DNA of 64,000 bases from Flagellimonas abyssi (GCF_019457905.1 NZ_JAHZSV010000002.1:18231-82230), one strand, 5' to 3'; numbered from the stretch's first letter, positions 27,310 through 38,737 are shown. Program-made: numbers and translations. Notes: generated by a model not told the origin, from the letters alone.

Positions 27310-30300
27310 TCAAGAAATGGCACTCTCCGACACGTCCACTTCCTTGACCGTTCTTCCTTTTTGAATGGACAACCGCGCATCTTCAAGAATCAGGTATAGA
27401 CATGGCACTATAACCAATATGATTGCCGTGGCAAACACAATACCGAATCCAAGTGAAATGGCCATGGGTATCAGATAAAATGCCTGACTTGAGGTTTCCA
27501 AAATAATGGGCGCCAAACCACCAAAAGTGGTCATGGTAGTTAAAATTATAGGTCGGAATCTTCTCAGCCCGGCTTCGTGAATGGACTTGTAAATAGGGTC
27601 GCCTTCTTTCCTACGCTTGTTTGCATAATCAATCATGATCAAGGAATCATTTACAACTACACCAGACAATGCAATGACTCCCATCAAACTGACCAAAGAA
27701 AGGTCGTAACCCAATAAAATATGTCCAATAACAGCTCCTACGATCCCGAAGGGAATGGCCGTCATCACAATCAAAGGTTGTACATAACTGCCAAAAGCTA
27801 TGGCAAGTAATGCATAAATTAAAAGCATGGCTATGGCAAAACCGGCCCGAAGAGTACTTGTACTTTCCCGCATATCTGCCTGACTTCCCTCAAAAGTCCA
27901 TGTAATCCCAGGGAAATCCGCCCTCAGTTGGGGCAATGTTTCCTCTTGAACTTTTGCAATTACCCTGTTGACAGCATTAGCTGGTTCCACATCCATGCCG
28001 ACATTGACGACCCTGCGGCCGTCCCTACGGTTGATACTGGTAAATGCCTCTCGTTGTTGAACCTCGACCACATCCATTAAGGGTACCTCCACTCCATCTT
28101 GTGTCCGAATCAGGAAATTTTCGAGGTTTTTGATATCCTTACGTTCTTCCATGGGAAGTTTTACCCTTACTTCAATTTCATCCATGCCTCGGAGCTGTCT
28201 CATGGCCAATGCACCAAAAAACCCGTTCCTTACCTGTCTTCCCACTTCATTTGAGGTTAGCCCCAAATTTCTACCTTGTGGCAGGAGCTTAAAATCGTAC
28301 TGTAATTTTCCTTTATTGTAATTGTCTGTGACGTCCCGTGTATTGGAAAACATCTCCATTCTTTCAACAAATGCCGTACTGGCCTTTTCTAGCACATTGA
28401 TATCGGTATGGCTCAAATCTATACTGATTGCCTGTCGGGCACCTCCGGGACCTCTTTCGGCTTCAAAGGTAATTTGATCAACACCTTCTATGTCCCCAAT
28501 ATTATCACGCCAAAGAGCAATTACCTCCCCGGCGGTAATATCCCTCTGGTCCGGCGGCAACATTACGATTTCCACATCAATAAAATTTTGTCCACGCACA
28601 TTGGTCTTGATTCCTTCGGCAACCTCGTATAAATTATGTTCTTCGAACATTCTTTGGGTAGCATCGGAGATATCGTGGGCTACCTTGGCAGCTTGGTCCG
28701 GAGTTGTTCCTACTGGCAAGCGGACACCTGCCTCTATTTCATCCGCCGCTACTTCCGGCATCATGATCATTCCCATATGACCACTGTAACCATATCCTCC
28801 AACTATCAATAAAAGTGCAATGGCACTTGAGAGTGTAATGTATCGATGACGAAGGCATTTATCCAACAACGGGCGATACCATTTGTCGACCAACTCGTTG
28901 AACTTATTGGCAAAAGCGCCCTGCCAGTTTTCCAGTTTGTGTACCCATTTGTTTTTGCTCGGGTCTTTTTTTAAGTGAGCCAAATGTGATGGTAGAATAA
29001 ACAAAGCCTCCAACAATGAAACCGCCAATATTACAATGACCACCGCCGGAAGGGGTTGCCAAAACTTACCTGTTTCCCCTGGCATAAAAAGCAGTGGTAC
29101 AAAAGCGATAATGGTGGTGGTAATACTAAAAACCACAGGCAACGACACATCTTTGGTCCCTGCAATAGCCGCTTTTATGGGGCTCAACCCTTTTTTCCTG
29201 TATTCATAAACGTTCTCTCCCACTACAATGGCATCATCAACCACAATACCAAGTACCACCAAAAACCCGAACATGGATATCATATTGACACTTATGCCTA
29301 TGAGTGGAAGAAATATCATTCCTCCGATAAAGGAAACCGTCATACCCATCATCACCCAAAAGGCCAATCTGTATTCCAAGAACAAGGTGAGAATCAACAA
29401 TACGATGATAATGGCCAGAACCCCATTCTCCGTAAGCAAGGACAACCGTTCCCGGTAATCGGAAGCCCTATTACTATCGGTACGATAATTCACACCTGGT
29501 GGCAATTGGAAGTCTTCCAGTATTCCCAAAGCTACATCCTCAATTTCCATAGGCGATTGGTCACCTATCCTAAAAATTTGGAGCTCTACGTAATTTTGTT
29601 GATTAAACTGCCCGTGAAATCCGGTTTCTTCAAAATCATCGGTAATGGTAGCAATATCGCTCAAGCTTACCTTGGCCCCAGCAGGTGTAGATACGATGGT
29701 AATGCTTCCGTATTCATCCGCCCATTGTTTACGTTCCTTCATTCTCAGCAATATCTCACCACTCTGTGTTTGTACTGCTCCTGCGGGAACATCGTTACTG
29801 CTCTGTCTTATTATGTCCGCCACTTGGCCAAGGGTCAAGTTATATTTTTGAAGATTGTTCCGGTTTATTTCGATACGGGTCTCATAATCGGGCACGTTGT
29901 TGAGCTCCACTTGGGTAATGGCCGGATTGCTCAACAAAATGGTCCTCAAACGTTCGGCTAGTATCCGAAGTGTCCAAATGTCCGCCTTTCCATAAAGACC
30001 GATTTGGAGCACATCACGTTGTCTGGAACGTAGGCTCACCTCTGGCCGTTCTATATCATCAGGGAAAGTTCGAATTCTGTTGATGGCCTGATCAATGTCC
30101 TGAAAGGCTTTCATTCGTTCGGAACCTGCAATAAGTTCTATACTGATTTGGCCCGACCCCTCATCTGCCTGTGAAACGATTTCCTTTATGCCCTGAACAC
30201 TTCGTACGGCTTCTTCCACGGGTTGAAGGACGCCTTGTTCCACCTCTGCTGGCGAAGCTCCCGGATAGGCCACGGAAACATCTACAAAATCCAATTGAAA

Positions 30301-30453
30301 CTCTGGAAAAACTTCTTTTTGGATAGTATACATGGTAAAAACACCACCACCCAAAAGTATCAGCATCAATAGATTTGTGGCGATTGAGTTTCGGGCCATG
30401 TAACCTATGGCTCCTTCTTTCCTCACATTCTTGTTTGTATCCTTATCCTTCAT
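27310..30453 (-). CDS. RND efflux transporter, inner-membrane permease
   Basis: A permease of about 1047 residues of the AcrB/HAE group. The first helix follows [18 protein letters not shown]; the TM4 segment [21 protein letters not shown] carries the proton-relay aspartates; a second block of helices starts at [21 protein letters not shown] with [23 protein letters not shown]. It exchanges protons for export of hydrophobic compounds. The frame is open to 30519, but ATG 30453 is chosen: it lies within the last codons of the adaptor gene (11-nt overlap) and gives the usual short cytoplasmic tail. It is the last gene of an outer-membrane factor - adaptor - permease operon. Confidence 0.95.
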   Translation of the reverse strand: MKDKDTNKNVRKEGAIGYMARNSIATNLLMLILLGGGVFTMYTIQKEVFPEFQLDFVDVSVAYPGASPAEVEQGVLQPVEEAVRSVQGIKEIVSQADEGSGQISIELIAGSERMKAFQDIDQAINRIRTFPDDIERPEVSLRSRQRDVLQIGLYGKADIWTLRILAERLRTILLSNPAITQVELNNVPDYETRIEINRNNLQKYNLTLGQVADIIRQSSNDVPAGAVQTQSGEILLRMKERKQWADEYGSITIVSTPAGAKVSLSDIATITDDFEETGFHGQFNQQNYVELQIFRIGDQSPMEIEDVALGILEDFQLPPGVNYRTDSNRASDYRERLSLLTENGVLAIIIVLLILTLFLEYRLAFWVMMGMTVSFIGGMIFLPLIGISVNMISMFGFLVVLGIVVDDAIVVGENVYEYRKKGLSPIKAAIAGTKDVSLPVVFSITTTIIAFVPLLFMPGETGKFWQPLPAVVIVILAVSLLEALFILPSHLAHLKKDPSKNKWVHKLENWQGAFANKFNELVDKWYRPLLDKCLRHRYITLSSAIALLLIVGGYGYSGHMGMIMMPEVAADEIEAGVRLPVGTTPDQAAKVAHDISDATQRMFEEHNLYEVAEGIKTNVRGQNFIDVEIVMLPPDQRDITAGEVIALWRDNIGDIEGVDQITFEAERGPGGARQAISIDLSHTDINVLEKASTAFVERMEMFSNTRDVTDNYNKGKLQYDFKLLPQGRNLGLTSNEVGRQVRNGFFGALAMRQLRGMDEIEVRVKLPMEERKDIKNLENFLIRTQDGVEVPLMDVVEVQQREAFTSINRRDGRRVVNVGMDVEPANAVNRVIAKVQEETLPQLRADFPGITWTFEGSQADMRESTSTLRAGFAIAMLLIYALLAIAFGSYVQPLIVMTAIPFGIVGAVIGHILLGYDLSLVSLMGVIALSGVVVNDSLIMIDYANKRRKEGDPIYKSIHEAGLRRFRPIILTTMTTFGGLAPIILETSSQAFYLIPMAISLGFGIVFATAIILVIVPCLYLILEDARLSIQKGRTVKEVDVSESAIS

Positions 30454-31672
30454 CTTCCCGGTTTTCGTCATCTTTATTAACAGGAGTTTCTTCTGAACGC
30501 GTCCGGAGTTCCACCCCATTGGTTACAGTACTTAGATTTGTCGATACGACTTTATCTCCATCTTCCAGACCTGATTTGATGTAAGCATATTGGTTGTCGG
30601 TCAAGATTATATCCAATTCACGGATTTCCAACAGATTGTCCTTCATTACCCATGCCGTTTGATTATTTCTGACCAAATCACGGTCCATTCGAACCACATT
30701 TGAAATGGAATCGGCCTGGATGTTCACTTCCACGAAGGTCCCGATCATCAATTTTGGAGCTCCTTGCAGTTGGTCGCTTGTGGCCAAAGGGTCATCTACA
30801 CGTACCAAGACCCTTGCCAATCGTGTCTGGTTGTCCAATGCGCCTATCTGTCTGTCCAAATATCCTTCTCGATACATGCCTGACGGCCAAGCTGTTGGGT
30901 TTTCAATACGCACCATTGAACCCTTTTTTTCTTCTGATTCTGGAAATTTCAACCATTGTAATCTTGAAACGGGGACCGTTGCCAATACCCAATAGTTATC
31001 GGTTCCAACGATTCTGCCAAGGTCATCGCCCTGAGAAACTTGAGATCCCACCGTTACATTTTGACTCAGGATATGTGCATCGAAAGGTGCACGGATGGTA
31101 GTCCTATCCAAGTTTAACTGAGCTTGGTTCATAGAGGCCCTTGCCGCTTCAATGTTGGCTTTAACGGCATTCAATTGTGGTTGGCGAAGTACCAATTGGG
31201 TCTCGTTATCGGACAATGGGTTATCCCCGAACAACGAATCGTTATTGATGAGTTCAAGGTCTTGTTCGGCAATCTGCTGACGGCCCATTTCTGTGGCCAA
31301 AGCGGTCTCTGATTGCAGCAACTCGCTTTTTCGCAATTCCAATGTATTGCGATAATCCGAAGGGTCTATTTGCAACAAGACCTCGCCCTTTTGTACAAAA
31401 CCTCCTGGGGTAAAGGCCGGGTCCCTGCGAACAATCTGTCCCGGTACCAAAGGGCTGAGAATAACGTCTTCTACTGGCTGCACTGTTCCAGTGGCCACTA
31501 TGGTGGGTGCATATGTTCCCTTTTCCGTTGTTACCACATCAACCAAAATTGCGGTTTCAATGGTGGCTCCCTCACTTTGTGCTTCGGGCTCGGTAAAAAA
31601 AATGAGAGTAGTCACTAAGATTCCCCCAATCAATATGGCTAAACAAATCCAGATTACTTTTTTATTGCTCAT
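30443..31672 (-). CDS. RND efflux periplasmic adaptor subunit
   Basis: A 409-residue membrane-fusion protein. One N-terminal membrane anchor ([21 protein letters not shown]), a barrel-sandwich lipoyl domain split by a coiled-coil hairpin ([19 protein letters not shown] ... [19 protein letters not shown] ... [21 protein letters not shown]), and a C-terminal beta-barrel and MP domain ([17 protein letters not shown]). It links the RND permease to the TolC-like channel. It overlaps the upstream outer-membrane factor gene by 11 nt and the permease by a similar length. Confidence 0.95.
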   Translation of the reverse strand: MSNKKVIWICLAILIGGILVTTLIFFTEPEAQSEGATIETAILVDVVTTEKGTYAPTIVATGTVQPVEDVILSPLVPGQIVRRDPAFTPGGFVQKGEVLLQIDPSDYRNTLELRKSELLQSETALATEMGRQQIAEQDLELINNDSLFGDNPLSDNETQLVLRQPQLNAVKANIEAARASMNQAQLNLDRTTIRAPFDAHILSQNVTVGSQVSQGDDLGRIVGTDNYWVLATVPVSRLQWLKFPESEEKKGSMVRIENPTAWPSGMYREGYLDRQIGALDNQTRLARVLVRVDDPLATSDQLQGAPKLMIGTFVEVNIQADSISNVVRMDRDLVRNNQTAWVMKDNLLEIRELDIILTDNQYAYIKSGLEDGDKVVSTNLSTVTNGVELRTRSEETPVNKDDENREDEG

Positions 31673-33116
31673 ATAATTCGTCTACTTTACTTTTTTGATT
31701 TTCTATAGTTCTACCGGTATCAAATCCTCCTGCCAATGCTCTGTATAAAGCTATCCGGATCTGTATATGCTGTAATTGCGCTGATACAAAATCCCTTCGG
31801 AGCTGTTGTTCCTGATCTAAGCCCAACAGCACGTCCAAATATGGAATGAATCCATTCAGAAACTCTACACGTAACTGTTTGTTGCTCTTTTCGGCCAATT
31901 CCAATTGCCTACCAATATTCTCCAATCGCTCCGTTTGTTTTATATCTTGCACCATGGCATCTTCAACCTCCCTAAATGCAATCAATGTGGCCTGACCGTA
32001 TTCATAGAGGCGTTGCTTTTTGATGGCAGTTGCCCTGTCTGCTTCGGCACTGAGCCTTCCGCCATAAAAAATCGGGGCCAAAAGGTTTCCTGCCAAGGAA
32101 TAGGCCCAATTATCAAAAAGGTTATCAAAATTGTTGGAACGCAACTGTCCTCGACCACTCAACGAGAGTCTGGGATATTTACTTTGTACCGCAGAGGCCA
32201 TATCCCTATCAGCTGCCAATAAGAGTGCAAAGGATTGTTTTACATCGGGTCTTCGCCTTACCAGATCCAATGGTAGACCGGCATCTGGCAGTTGAGGTAT
32301 GTTTGGGAGCGAAGACCCTTCCAGTGAAAGCTGAATTTGTGGTTGCTTACCCAAAAGAACAGACAATTGGTTCTTCAACAACTCAACATTGGTCTCGAAA
32401 ATAATCTTCTGCTCCTTGGTGCTTTCCAATAGTTGTGCTTGCCGTAAAATATCCACTGCCCTGATCTGGCCTCCCACGAAGCGGGAACGAATCAACTTGA
32501 TGATGGCTTCGTTGGTCTTGATTTGATCCTCCGTAATCTTTAATTGCTTTTTTGCTGCCTGTAATTGATACCAGGTGGTGGCTATTTCTGCGGAAAGGGA
32601 GAGGGAAAGTGCTTCGTAGTCAAAATAACTGGCTTCTGACCGAAACCTTTCTGCATTTATTGCTGTTCCAATACGTCCCCATAAATCCACTTCGTAGCTG
32701 GAAAAAAATCCCAATTGTGTATTCTCACCACCTACAAAATCAGGTTCGGGAAGTGTTCTTGCTGTTTGGGCGGATGCTTCGAGTGTGGGCCATCTGTTAG
32801 AAGTTTGCGACCTCACCGAAGCTCTGGAAGCTATAAACTGCTGCCACCTAGCTGCTAAATTTAAGTTGGACTGCATCGCGGTATCTATCAAGGTATTCAA
32901 CTTCTCATCGTTAAAAACCTCCCACCATTTGCCGGATACCAATGTATCGCCACTTGTACTAAATTCCTGAAATTCTTCTATTGGAGGTGATAGATTCGAA
33001 TATTTGGGAGAACAATTAAAATAAAGTGTCCCTACGAAAAGAATACAGACAAAAATCCAAAGGTTTCGCCAACGGCCAATTTTGGGATTCACCCGTACCA
33101 TGTTGTTTTTTACCAT
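31662..33116 (-). CDS. TolC-like outer-membrane factor lipoprotein (NodT type)
   Basis: A 484-residue outer-membrane efflux channel. The signal ends in a lipobox (FVGTLYFNCSP), so it is lipid-anchored as in the NodT/OprM group. Two repeated helical pairs are recognisable (FDYEALSLSLSAEIATTWYQLQA and YEYGQATLIAFREVEDAM), and the inter-repeat segment SVLLGKQPQIQLSLEG is family-typical. It is the first gene of the operon with the adaptor and RND permease. A later ATG at 33101 is a minor alternative start. No regulator gene adjoins the operon. Confidence 0.93.
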   Translation of the reverse strand: MVKNNMVRVNPKIGRWRNLWIFVCILFVGTLYFNCSPKYSNLSPPIEEFQEFSTSGDTLVSGKWWEVFNDEKLNTLIDTAMQSNLNLAARWQQFIASRASVRSQTSNRWPTLEASAQTARTLPEPDFVGGENTQLGFFSSYEVDLWGRIGTAINAERFRSEASYFDYEALSLSLSAEIATTWYQLQAAKKQLKITEDQIKTNEAIIKLIRSRFVGGQIRAVDILRQAQLLESTKEQKIIFETNVELLKNQLSVLLGKQPQIQLSLEGSSLPNIPQLPDAGLPLDLVRRRPDVKQSFALLLAADRDMASAVQSKYPRLSLSGRGQLRSNNFDNLFDNWAYSLAGNLLAPIFYGGRLSAEADRATAIKKQRLYEYGQATLIAFREVEDAMVQDIKQTERLENIGRQLELAEKSNKQLRVEFLNGFIPYLDVLLGLDQEQQLRRDFVSAQLQHIQIRIALYRALAGGFDTGRTIENQKSKVDELYEQ

Positions 33117-33358
33117 TACCTTGATTTGATGGATGTAGTTTTATAAAAACTCTACCTATATAATCTCGTGAATTTCAATGGATTTAAAAAATAAAACCGT
33201 TCCAACTACGCTACCACACCTCTCAACGTCAAGTTTATACTAACAAGCCGTTTGTACCATAAAGAAAATTTTATCGAGGTGATGGCCGCTAATGAACAAT
33301 ACATAACAAAATATGAGTTAGAAGTTGATTGGGTCAGAGTTAATATTCCAAATAAGTT

Positions 33359-33371
33359 GGTATATTATACC
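33359..33371. promoter_or_regulatory. Palindrome upstream of the sulfatase gene
   Basis: GGTATA-T-TATACC, a perfect inverted repeat 30 nt before the sulfatase ATG, within the likely promoter region. It could be a repressor operator; nothing nearby identifies the factor. Confidence 0.3.
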
Positions 33372-33400
33372 GCCTTAAAAAACTGAACAACTTTATTATC

Positions 33401-35062
33401 ATGAAATACTTATTTTACACCTTAGTTGGACTTTTCATGTTTATTTCTTGCAAGGAGAACAACGAGAAAACTGCGGAGCAAGAAAAAGACGAGCAGAAAC
33501 GACCAAATATTGTTTTCATCATAAGCGACGACCATGCCTACCAGGCCATTAGCGCGTATGGTGGCAGGCTGGCTGAAGTGGCCCCTACCCCGAACATTGA
33601 TAGGATTGCAGAAGAAGGAATGCTCTTTGAGCGCTGTTTGGTCACCAACTCCATCTGCGGGCCTTCCAGGGCAGCTATCCTTACAGGAAAGTACAGTCAT
33701 TTAAACGGTTTTATCGACAATACCATCGGGTCCAAGTTCAATTTTGACCAGCAGACCTTTGGTGAGCTGTTGCAACAGGCGGGATATAAAACCGGGGTTC
33801 TGGGGAAATTGCATTTGGGAGATACCCCTTCCAAAGGGTTTGACTATATAGATATTTTGCCCGGTCAGGGATCCTATTACAATCCTACCTTTATAAATGA
33901 ACAGGGGCAATACGAACTGGAGGGCTACACCACGGAAATCATCACTGAAAAGGCCATTAAATGGATGGACTCCGTAAAATCGGAAGAACAGCCCTTCATG
34001 TTATTTTTGGGACATAAGTCGCCCCATAGACCATGGCAGCCCGGTCCCAATGAACTGGGAATGTACGAGAATGTTGAAATTCCCGAGCCCGAAACATTGT
34101 TCGATGATTATTCCGGGGGCCGTGAGGTTGCCGGCATGAACTACATGTCAATCTCCGAATCCATGAAAATGGGACCGGACCTAAAAATCACAGACCAGCC
34201 CCATAACGGGTTTACCGAGGAGCAGCAACAACTGTGGGATTCCATTTACGGTCCCATCAATGAAAAGTACAATAGGGAAAAACCTACCGGCGATGCATTG
34301 ACCCGTTTCAAGTACCAACGCTATATGAGGGATTACTTGGCCAGTGTGGCCGGGGTCGACAAAGGTGTAGGGCATGTGCTGGATTATTTGAAAAAGGCCG
34401 GTCTCGATGAAAACACCATTGTTATCTATACCTCCGACCAAGGTTTCTATTTGGGCGAACACGGTTGGTTCGATAAGCGATGGATGTACAAGGAGTCCCT
34501 ACGAACCCCTCTTTTGGTAAAGTGGCCCGGCAAAATAAAACCGGGCAGCGTAAATACGGACCTGGTGTCCAACATAGACTTTGCCGAGACCTTTCTGGAC
34601 ATTGCGCAAACCGATATTCCTGGGGATATGCAAGGAAAAAGTTTGGTTCCCATCCTTGAAGGAGAGACCCCAGAGGATTGGAGGAACGAGCACTATTACC
34701 ATTATTATGAGCATCCATCAGAACATGATGTTAGAAGGCACTACGGCATAACCACAGACCGTTATAAACTGATTCATTTTTACTATGACCTTGACAAATG
34801 GGAGTTGTACGACCTAAAGAACGACCCGAACGAAATGAACAACATTTATGATGACCCACAATATGCAGACGTTCAGGAAAAATTACACCAAGATCTTGAG
34901 CAACTCAGGGCCAAGTACAAGGACAACGATTCATTGAACCAAAAATTCATCGAGGAATATCACGAAAAGGTAAAGGACAATCCTTTGATAGAGTATTGGA
35001 AAATAGAGCCTGAAGAAAGGGAAAGATTATTTCAAGAATACCTGAAAAGTAGGGACAAATAA
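33401..35062 (+). CDS. Sulfatase (formylglycine-dependent) lipoprotein
   Basis: A 553-residue S1-type sulfatase. The leader ends in a lipobox (LFMFISCKE), predicting a lipoprotein. Metal-binding D43/D44 lie in ISDDHA, and the active-site Cys is C86 in CGPSRAAILTGK, the CxPSR motif oxidised to formylglycine. The C-terminal part (YYEHPSEHDVRRHYGITTDRYKLIHFY) resembles sulfatases acting on carbohydrate sulfates. Substrate cannot be told from sequence; algal sulfated polysaccharides are a reasonable guess. The gene for a formylglycine-generating enzyme follows in the same direction after a short gap, giving enzyme and activator together. Confidence 0.93.
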   Translation: MKYLFYTLVGLFMFISCKENNEKTAEQEKDEQKRPNIVFIISDDHAYQAISAYGGRLAEVAPTPNIDRIAEEGMLFERCLVTNSICGPSRAAILTGKYSHLNGFIDNTIGSKFNFDQQTFGELLQQAGYKTGVLGKLHLGDTPSKGFDYIDILPGQGSYYNPTFINEQGQYELEGYTTEIITEKAIKWMDSVKSEEQPFMLFLGHKSPHRPWQPGPNELGMYENVEIPEPETLFDDYSGGREVAGMNYMSISESMKMGPDLKITDQPHNGFTEEQQQLWDSIYGPINEKYNREKPTGDALTRFKYQRYMRDYLASVAGVDKGVGHVLDYLKKAGLDENTIVIYTSDQGFYLGEHGWFDKRWMYKESLRTPLLVKWPGKIKPGSVNTDLVSNIDFAETFLDIAQTDIPGDMQGKSLVPILEGETPEDWRNEHYYHYYEHPSEHDVRRHYGITTDRYKLIHFYYDLDKWELYDLKNDPNEMNNIYDDPQYADVQEKLHQDLEQLRAKYKDNDSLNQKFIEEYHEKVKDNPLIEYWKIEPEERERLFQEYLKSRDK

Positions 35063-35126
35063 TATCACATCAATTCTTGACTACGTTATAATTTTAGTGG
35101 ATTTGAATTTGCTCAAAGTTTATTTA

Positions 35127-36197
35127 ATGACCTACTCCCTCCCAAAAAGTATTTGTTTCGCTTTGATAATCTTGATTATCGGTTGTAAGACCAAATCCGA
35201 AAATCAGGATAATACCAATGATAAACCACATAAAGAGGCTCCAAGAAAAGCACCGGAAGGAATGGTATGGATTCCGGGGGGAGCGTTTGTTCAGGGAGCC
35301 GTTCCCAACGACAAGATGGCCATGGGGCACGAAAAGCCGGCCCATAAAGTTCATGTTGATGGCTTTTTTATGGACATTCATGAAGTGACCAATGCCGAAT
35401 TTGCAAAATTTGTGGAAGAAACGGGCTATGTTACCGTAGCAGAAAGGGAAATTGATTGGGAGGAAATGAAGAAACAGTTGCCTGCCGGTACGGAAAAACC
35501 CCATGATTCAATCCTACAACCAGGTTCGTTGATCTTCAAAAAAACAAAGTCCAGTGTTCCCAACCTCTATGATTACTCCCAGTGGTGGGAATGGAAAATC
35601 GGGGCCGATTGGAAGCACCCCAATGGACCTGAAAGCACCATCGAGGGCAAAGATGACCATCCCGTGGTGCACATAGCCTTCGAGGATGCCATGGCCTACT
35701 GTGAATGGGCCGGACGGAGACTGCCCACCGAGGCCGAATGGGAATACGCCGCCCGTGCGGGGAAGACCGACAGCAAGTTTTCCTGGGGGGACGATATTTC
35801 CCAATTGAGCACACATGCCAACTCTTGGGAAGGAGAGTTTCCCGTAGAAAATACCATGAAAGATGGTTTTGAGCGCAGGGCGCCAGTTATGAGCTATCCC
35901 AAGAACGGATTTGGACTGTACGATATGGCAGGGAATGTCTGGGAATGGACAAACGATTGGTACAATACCAATTATTACAAGGAATTGGCCTCAAATAATA
36001 ATATCGCCCAAAATCCACAAGGAGCCACAAGTGCCTTTAACCCCAATAACCCATATGCCAAGGAAAAGGTAATAAAGGGAGGGTCGTTCCTATGCAGCGC
36101 GTCCTACTGTGCAAGTTACCGGATTTCTGCGCGCATGGCCACCAGTCCCGATTCAGGACAGGAACATTTAGGATTTAGAACAGTGCTGTCCGAATAA
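35127..36197 (+). CDS. Formylglycine-generating enzyme (SUMF1-type) lipoprotein
   Basis: A 356-residue protein of the FGE-sulfatase family. The fold begins at MVWIPGGAFVQGA and has GRRLPTEAEWEYAARAG, YDMAGNVWEWTNDWY and, near the end, GGSFLCSASYCASYR. The two cysteines (about 323 and 328) have the C-x4-C spacing of the copper-binding active-site pair of human and Streptomyces FGE, so it should be a working enzyme rather than a structural relative. The N-terminus MTYSLPKSICFALIILIIGC predicts a lipoprotein. A GTG at 35097 would add ten residues but push the signal inward, so ATG 35127 is used. Directly downstream of its probable substrate sulfatase. Confidence 0.9.
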   Translation: MTYSLPKSICFALIILIIGCKTKSENQDNTNDKPHKEAPRKAPEGMVWIPGGAFVQGAVPNDKMAMGHEKPAHKVHVDGFFMDIHEVTNAEFAKFVEETGYVTVAEREIDWEEMKKQLPAGTEKPHDSILQPGSLIFKKTKSSVPNLYDYSQWWEWKIGADWKHPNGPESTIEGKDDHPVVHIAFEDAMAYCEWAGRRLPTEAEWEYAARAGKTDSKFSWGDDISQLSTHANSWEGEFPVENTMKDGFERRAPVMSYPKNGFGLYDMAGNVWEWTNDWYNTNYYKELASNNNIAQNPQGATSAFNPNNPYAKEKVIKGGSFLCSASYCASYRISARMATSPDSGQEHLGFRTVLSE

Positions 36198-38735
36198 CTA
36201 TTCTTTTTCCTTTTTGAGAACGGCTAAAGGAGAGTTCCTAACAATTCCTACACTATTACCTACACCTAGGGCAAATACCAAAAATGTAATGGCCGGTAAA
36301 ATAATGGCAAACGGTATGACTGAGGGGACAAAAGTGGTATCAAAGAGCATCCACGCAAGCAAAGTGCTTCCCAAGACCGCTAGCACAACACCCATTAAGG
36401 CTCCCAAAAATCCTAAAATGGTATACTCGATTGCAATCATTTTTAAGATTTGAAAGGTTTTGGCCCCTAGGGTTCTAAGCAATGCTCCTTGTTTTACCCT
36501 TTGATGTTTGCTACTATATATAGCTCCCATTAACACCGCGACACCAACAAATATGCTGAAAAATGCCATAAAATTGATGATCCAACCTATTTTGGCCAAG
36601 ATGTCTTCCAAAAGTTCAAGTATCCGTTTTAAATCCAAAATGGATACATTAGGGAAATCACTCACCAGTTTTTGCTGGAGTTTGGCAGAACTGTCATCAT
36701 TAGGTGTTCTAAGGGTCATAACACTAAACTGTGGGGCATTTTCCAACACACCGGAGGGGAATACCACCGAGAAATTAGGCTGCAATCTGCTCCAATCCAC
36801 CTCTCTTATGCTTTGCACAACCGTATTCATGATTCTACCTTGAACATTGAACGAAACCGGGTCACCGATCGTTACCTTGGCCATGTTGGCAAAATCACTG
36901 CTTACGGAAATCGGTATATCCTTATCTGAATTGAAATTGTTCACCCATTTACCCTCGATCACTTTTTCGGAACCTATAAGACTGTCCCTATACGTAACCC
37001 TGAATTCATGGTTCAATATCCATCTGCCCACTTGTGATGTAGTATCCTTTCGAATATCTTCCACATATTTTCCATTGAGGGTCTCCACCCTCATGGTCAC
37101 AATAGAAATTTTATCTATCACAGGCATGCCCGAGGCTTCAATAGTGTTGGATACGTCTTCGACCTGCTGACTTTGGATATCCATGAGAATCATGTTCGCA
37201 CTGTTTGCACTATCCTCAATGGCAGCCTTTTCCAACAACATATCCTTGGTAAAATATAACGTACTGATTAAAAATGTGCCTATTCCTATGGCGAGTACCA
37301 ATACCAAGGTCTGGTTTTGCGGACGAAACAAATTCTTTAGGCTTTGTCGAGGAACAAAACCCCATGAATACGGGAAAAATCTTTTCAACATGGCCATAAA
37401 TAATCGGGCAACTGCGGTCAAAATCAAAAACACAACCAATAGGCCTACCACAAAAAAGAAAGACCTCAATGAATCATCCAATAACCAATATGAAAACCCA
37501 AAAACAAAAGATATAATTCCAAATCCCACAAGTAACGTGGCTCTTTTTGAACGGGTTTGGGTTTCCTGTACCACTCGCAATGCTTGCAATGGAGATACAT
37601 ACAGGGTTTTCATTAATGGATAGAGGGCAAACAACACAGACATGGCCAACCCGAGCGATAGTCCCAAGACGATACTTTGGAGAGATAGTGCCATGTCCAC
37701 CTCAACGGGAATCAAATCTCCCAATAGTACGGGAAACAGTTGTTGTAGTCCATAGCCTATAATGGTTCCCAAGAGACCACCAACGATTCCCATACAAGCT
37801 ATCTGAACAAAGAAAATCAAATAGCTCTGCTTTTTTGAAGCACCTAAACATTTGAGCACGGCAATGGATTTCACCTTCATTTGAACATAGATGCCCATAC
37901 CGCTGGCAATACCTACACACCCCAACAACAATGCAATAAATCCGACCAGATTAAGAAACTTTCCGAAGTTTTCATATCTCCTGCCCAAACGCCGAGCCTC
38001 GGACAAATGGGTGTCCAGGTCGGCGTCTTCAGCATCGAGAACAGGTTCTACTTTTTCACTCAACAGTGCCATATCCTGACCCTCATCTGCCTTGAAATAA
38101 TATTTGTACTCGATTCGGCTACCCGTCTGCACCAACCCCGTGGTCTGTATAAATTGAAAAGGAATCATTACGGGTGGGGCAATGGCCCCAAACACAGAAG
38201 TACTTCCTGGCACATTTTCCAAAGCTCCTGCAATAGGTAGTGTGACTGCTCCCAATTTAATGCTGTCCCCTTTTTTTAAATTGAGCTGTAGCATGGTAGT
38301 GGCATCAACCAAAGCTCCACCAGCCTTAAAGCTTGTCTTCGCCGAGGATGGGTTTGTTTCCAAATCTCCGTAAAATGGAAAACCGCCTTCAACTCCCCTA
38401 ACTTCCATCAACTTGGTTCCGTTGTTTCCTGGAAAAGCGGCCATGGACAAAAAATTGATCTCCTTGGCATCGGAGCCGCCCAAGGAGTCCATTATTCCTT
38501 GAACCTTATCATTTACAGGTCTATCGCTTTCTATGACATAATCCGCACCTAAAAGAGATTTGGATTGTAGGGCTATATTTTCTTTCAACAGTCTACTAAA
38601 AGAATGGACACTGACCACTGCGGCCACCCCCAAGGTAATGGAGAAGACAAACAGTAAAAGTTTACCATAACTTGCCTTTCCATCGCGCCATGCCATTTTT
38701 AGCAGCCATAAAAATCCAGCGTTGTTTTTTCCCAT
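36198..38735 (-). CDS. FtsX-like ABC transporter permease (YbbP type)
   Basis: An 845-residue permease with FtsX-type organisation: an N-terminal helix followed by a large extracytoplasmic domain, then groups of helices (FLNLVGFIALLLGCVGIASGMGIYVQMKVKSIAVLKCLGAS; later WIINFMAFFSIFVGVAVLMGAIYSS with RTLGAKTFQILKMIAIEY). YbbP-type permeases pair with YbbA ATPases next to a TesA-like hydrolase, and that is the arrangement here. Role is unproven; lipid or lipoprotein handling has been proposed. A TTG at 38741 opens the frame, but ATG 38735 lies 2 nt past the ATPase stop and is preferred. Its stop abuts the convergent FGE gene. Confidence 0.88.
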   Translation of the reverse strand: MGKNNAGFLWLLKMAWRDGKASYGKLLLFVFSITLGVAAVVSVHSFSRLLKENIALQSKSLLGADYVIESDRPVNDKVQGIMDSLGGSDAKEINFLSMAAFPGNNGTKLMEVRGVEGGFPFYGDLETNPSSAKTSFKAGGALVDATTMLQLNLKKGDSIKLGAVTLPIAGALENVPGSTSVFGAIAPPVMIPFQFIQTTGLVQTGSRIEYKYYFKADEGQDMALLSEKVEPVLDAEDADLDTHLSEARRLGRRYENFGKFLNLVGFIALLLGCVGIASGMGIYVQMKVKSIAVLKCLGASKKQSYLIFFVQIACMGIVGGLLGTIIGYGLQQLFPVLLGDLIPVEVDMALSLQSIVLGLSLGLAMSVLFALYPLMKTLYVSPLQALRVVQETQTRSKRATLLVGFGIISFVFGFSYWLLDDSLRSFFFVVGLLVVFLILTAVARLFMAMLKRFFPYSWGFVPRQSLKNLFRPQNQTLVLVLAIGIGTFLISTLYFTKDMLLEKAAIEDSANSANMILMDIQSQQVEDVSNTIEASGMPVIDKISIVTMRVETLNGKYVEDIRKDTTSQVGRWILNHEFRVTYRDSLIGSEKVIEGKWVNNFNSDKDIPISVSSDFANMAKVTIGDPVSFNVQGRIMNTVVQSIREVDWSRLQPNFSVVFPSGVLENAPQFSVMTLRTPNDDSSAKLQQKLVSDFPNVSILDLKRILELLEDILAKIGWIINFMAFFSIFVGVAVLMGAIYSSKHQRVKQGALLRTLGAKTFQILKMIAIEYTILGFLGALMGVVLAVLGSTLLAWMLFDTTFVPSVIPFAIILPAITFLVFALGVGNSVGIVRNSPLAVLKKEKE

Positions 38736-38737
38736 GA

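Noticed and set aside
29056..29961. 301-codon plus-strand open frame
   Set aside because: It lies entirely antisense to the RND permease gene, whose protein is a clear family match; composition (many His, Tyr, Gln) is typical of a shadow frame.
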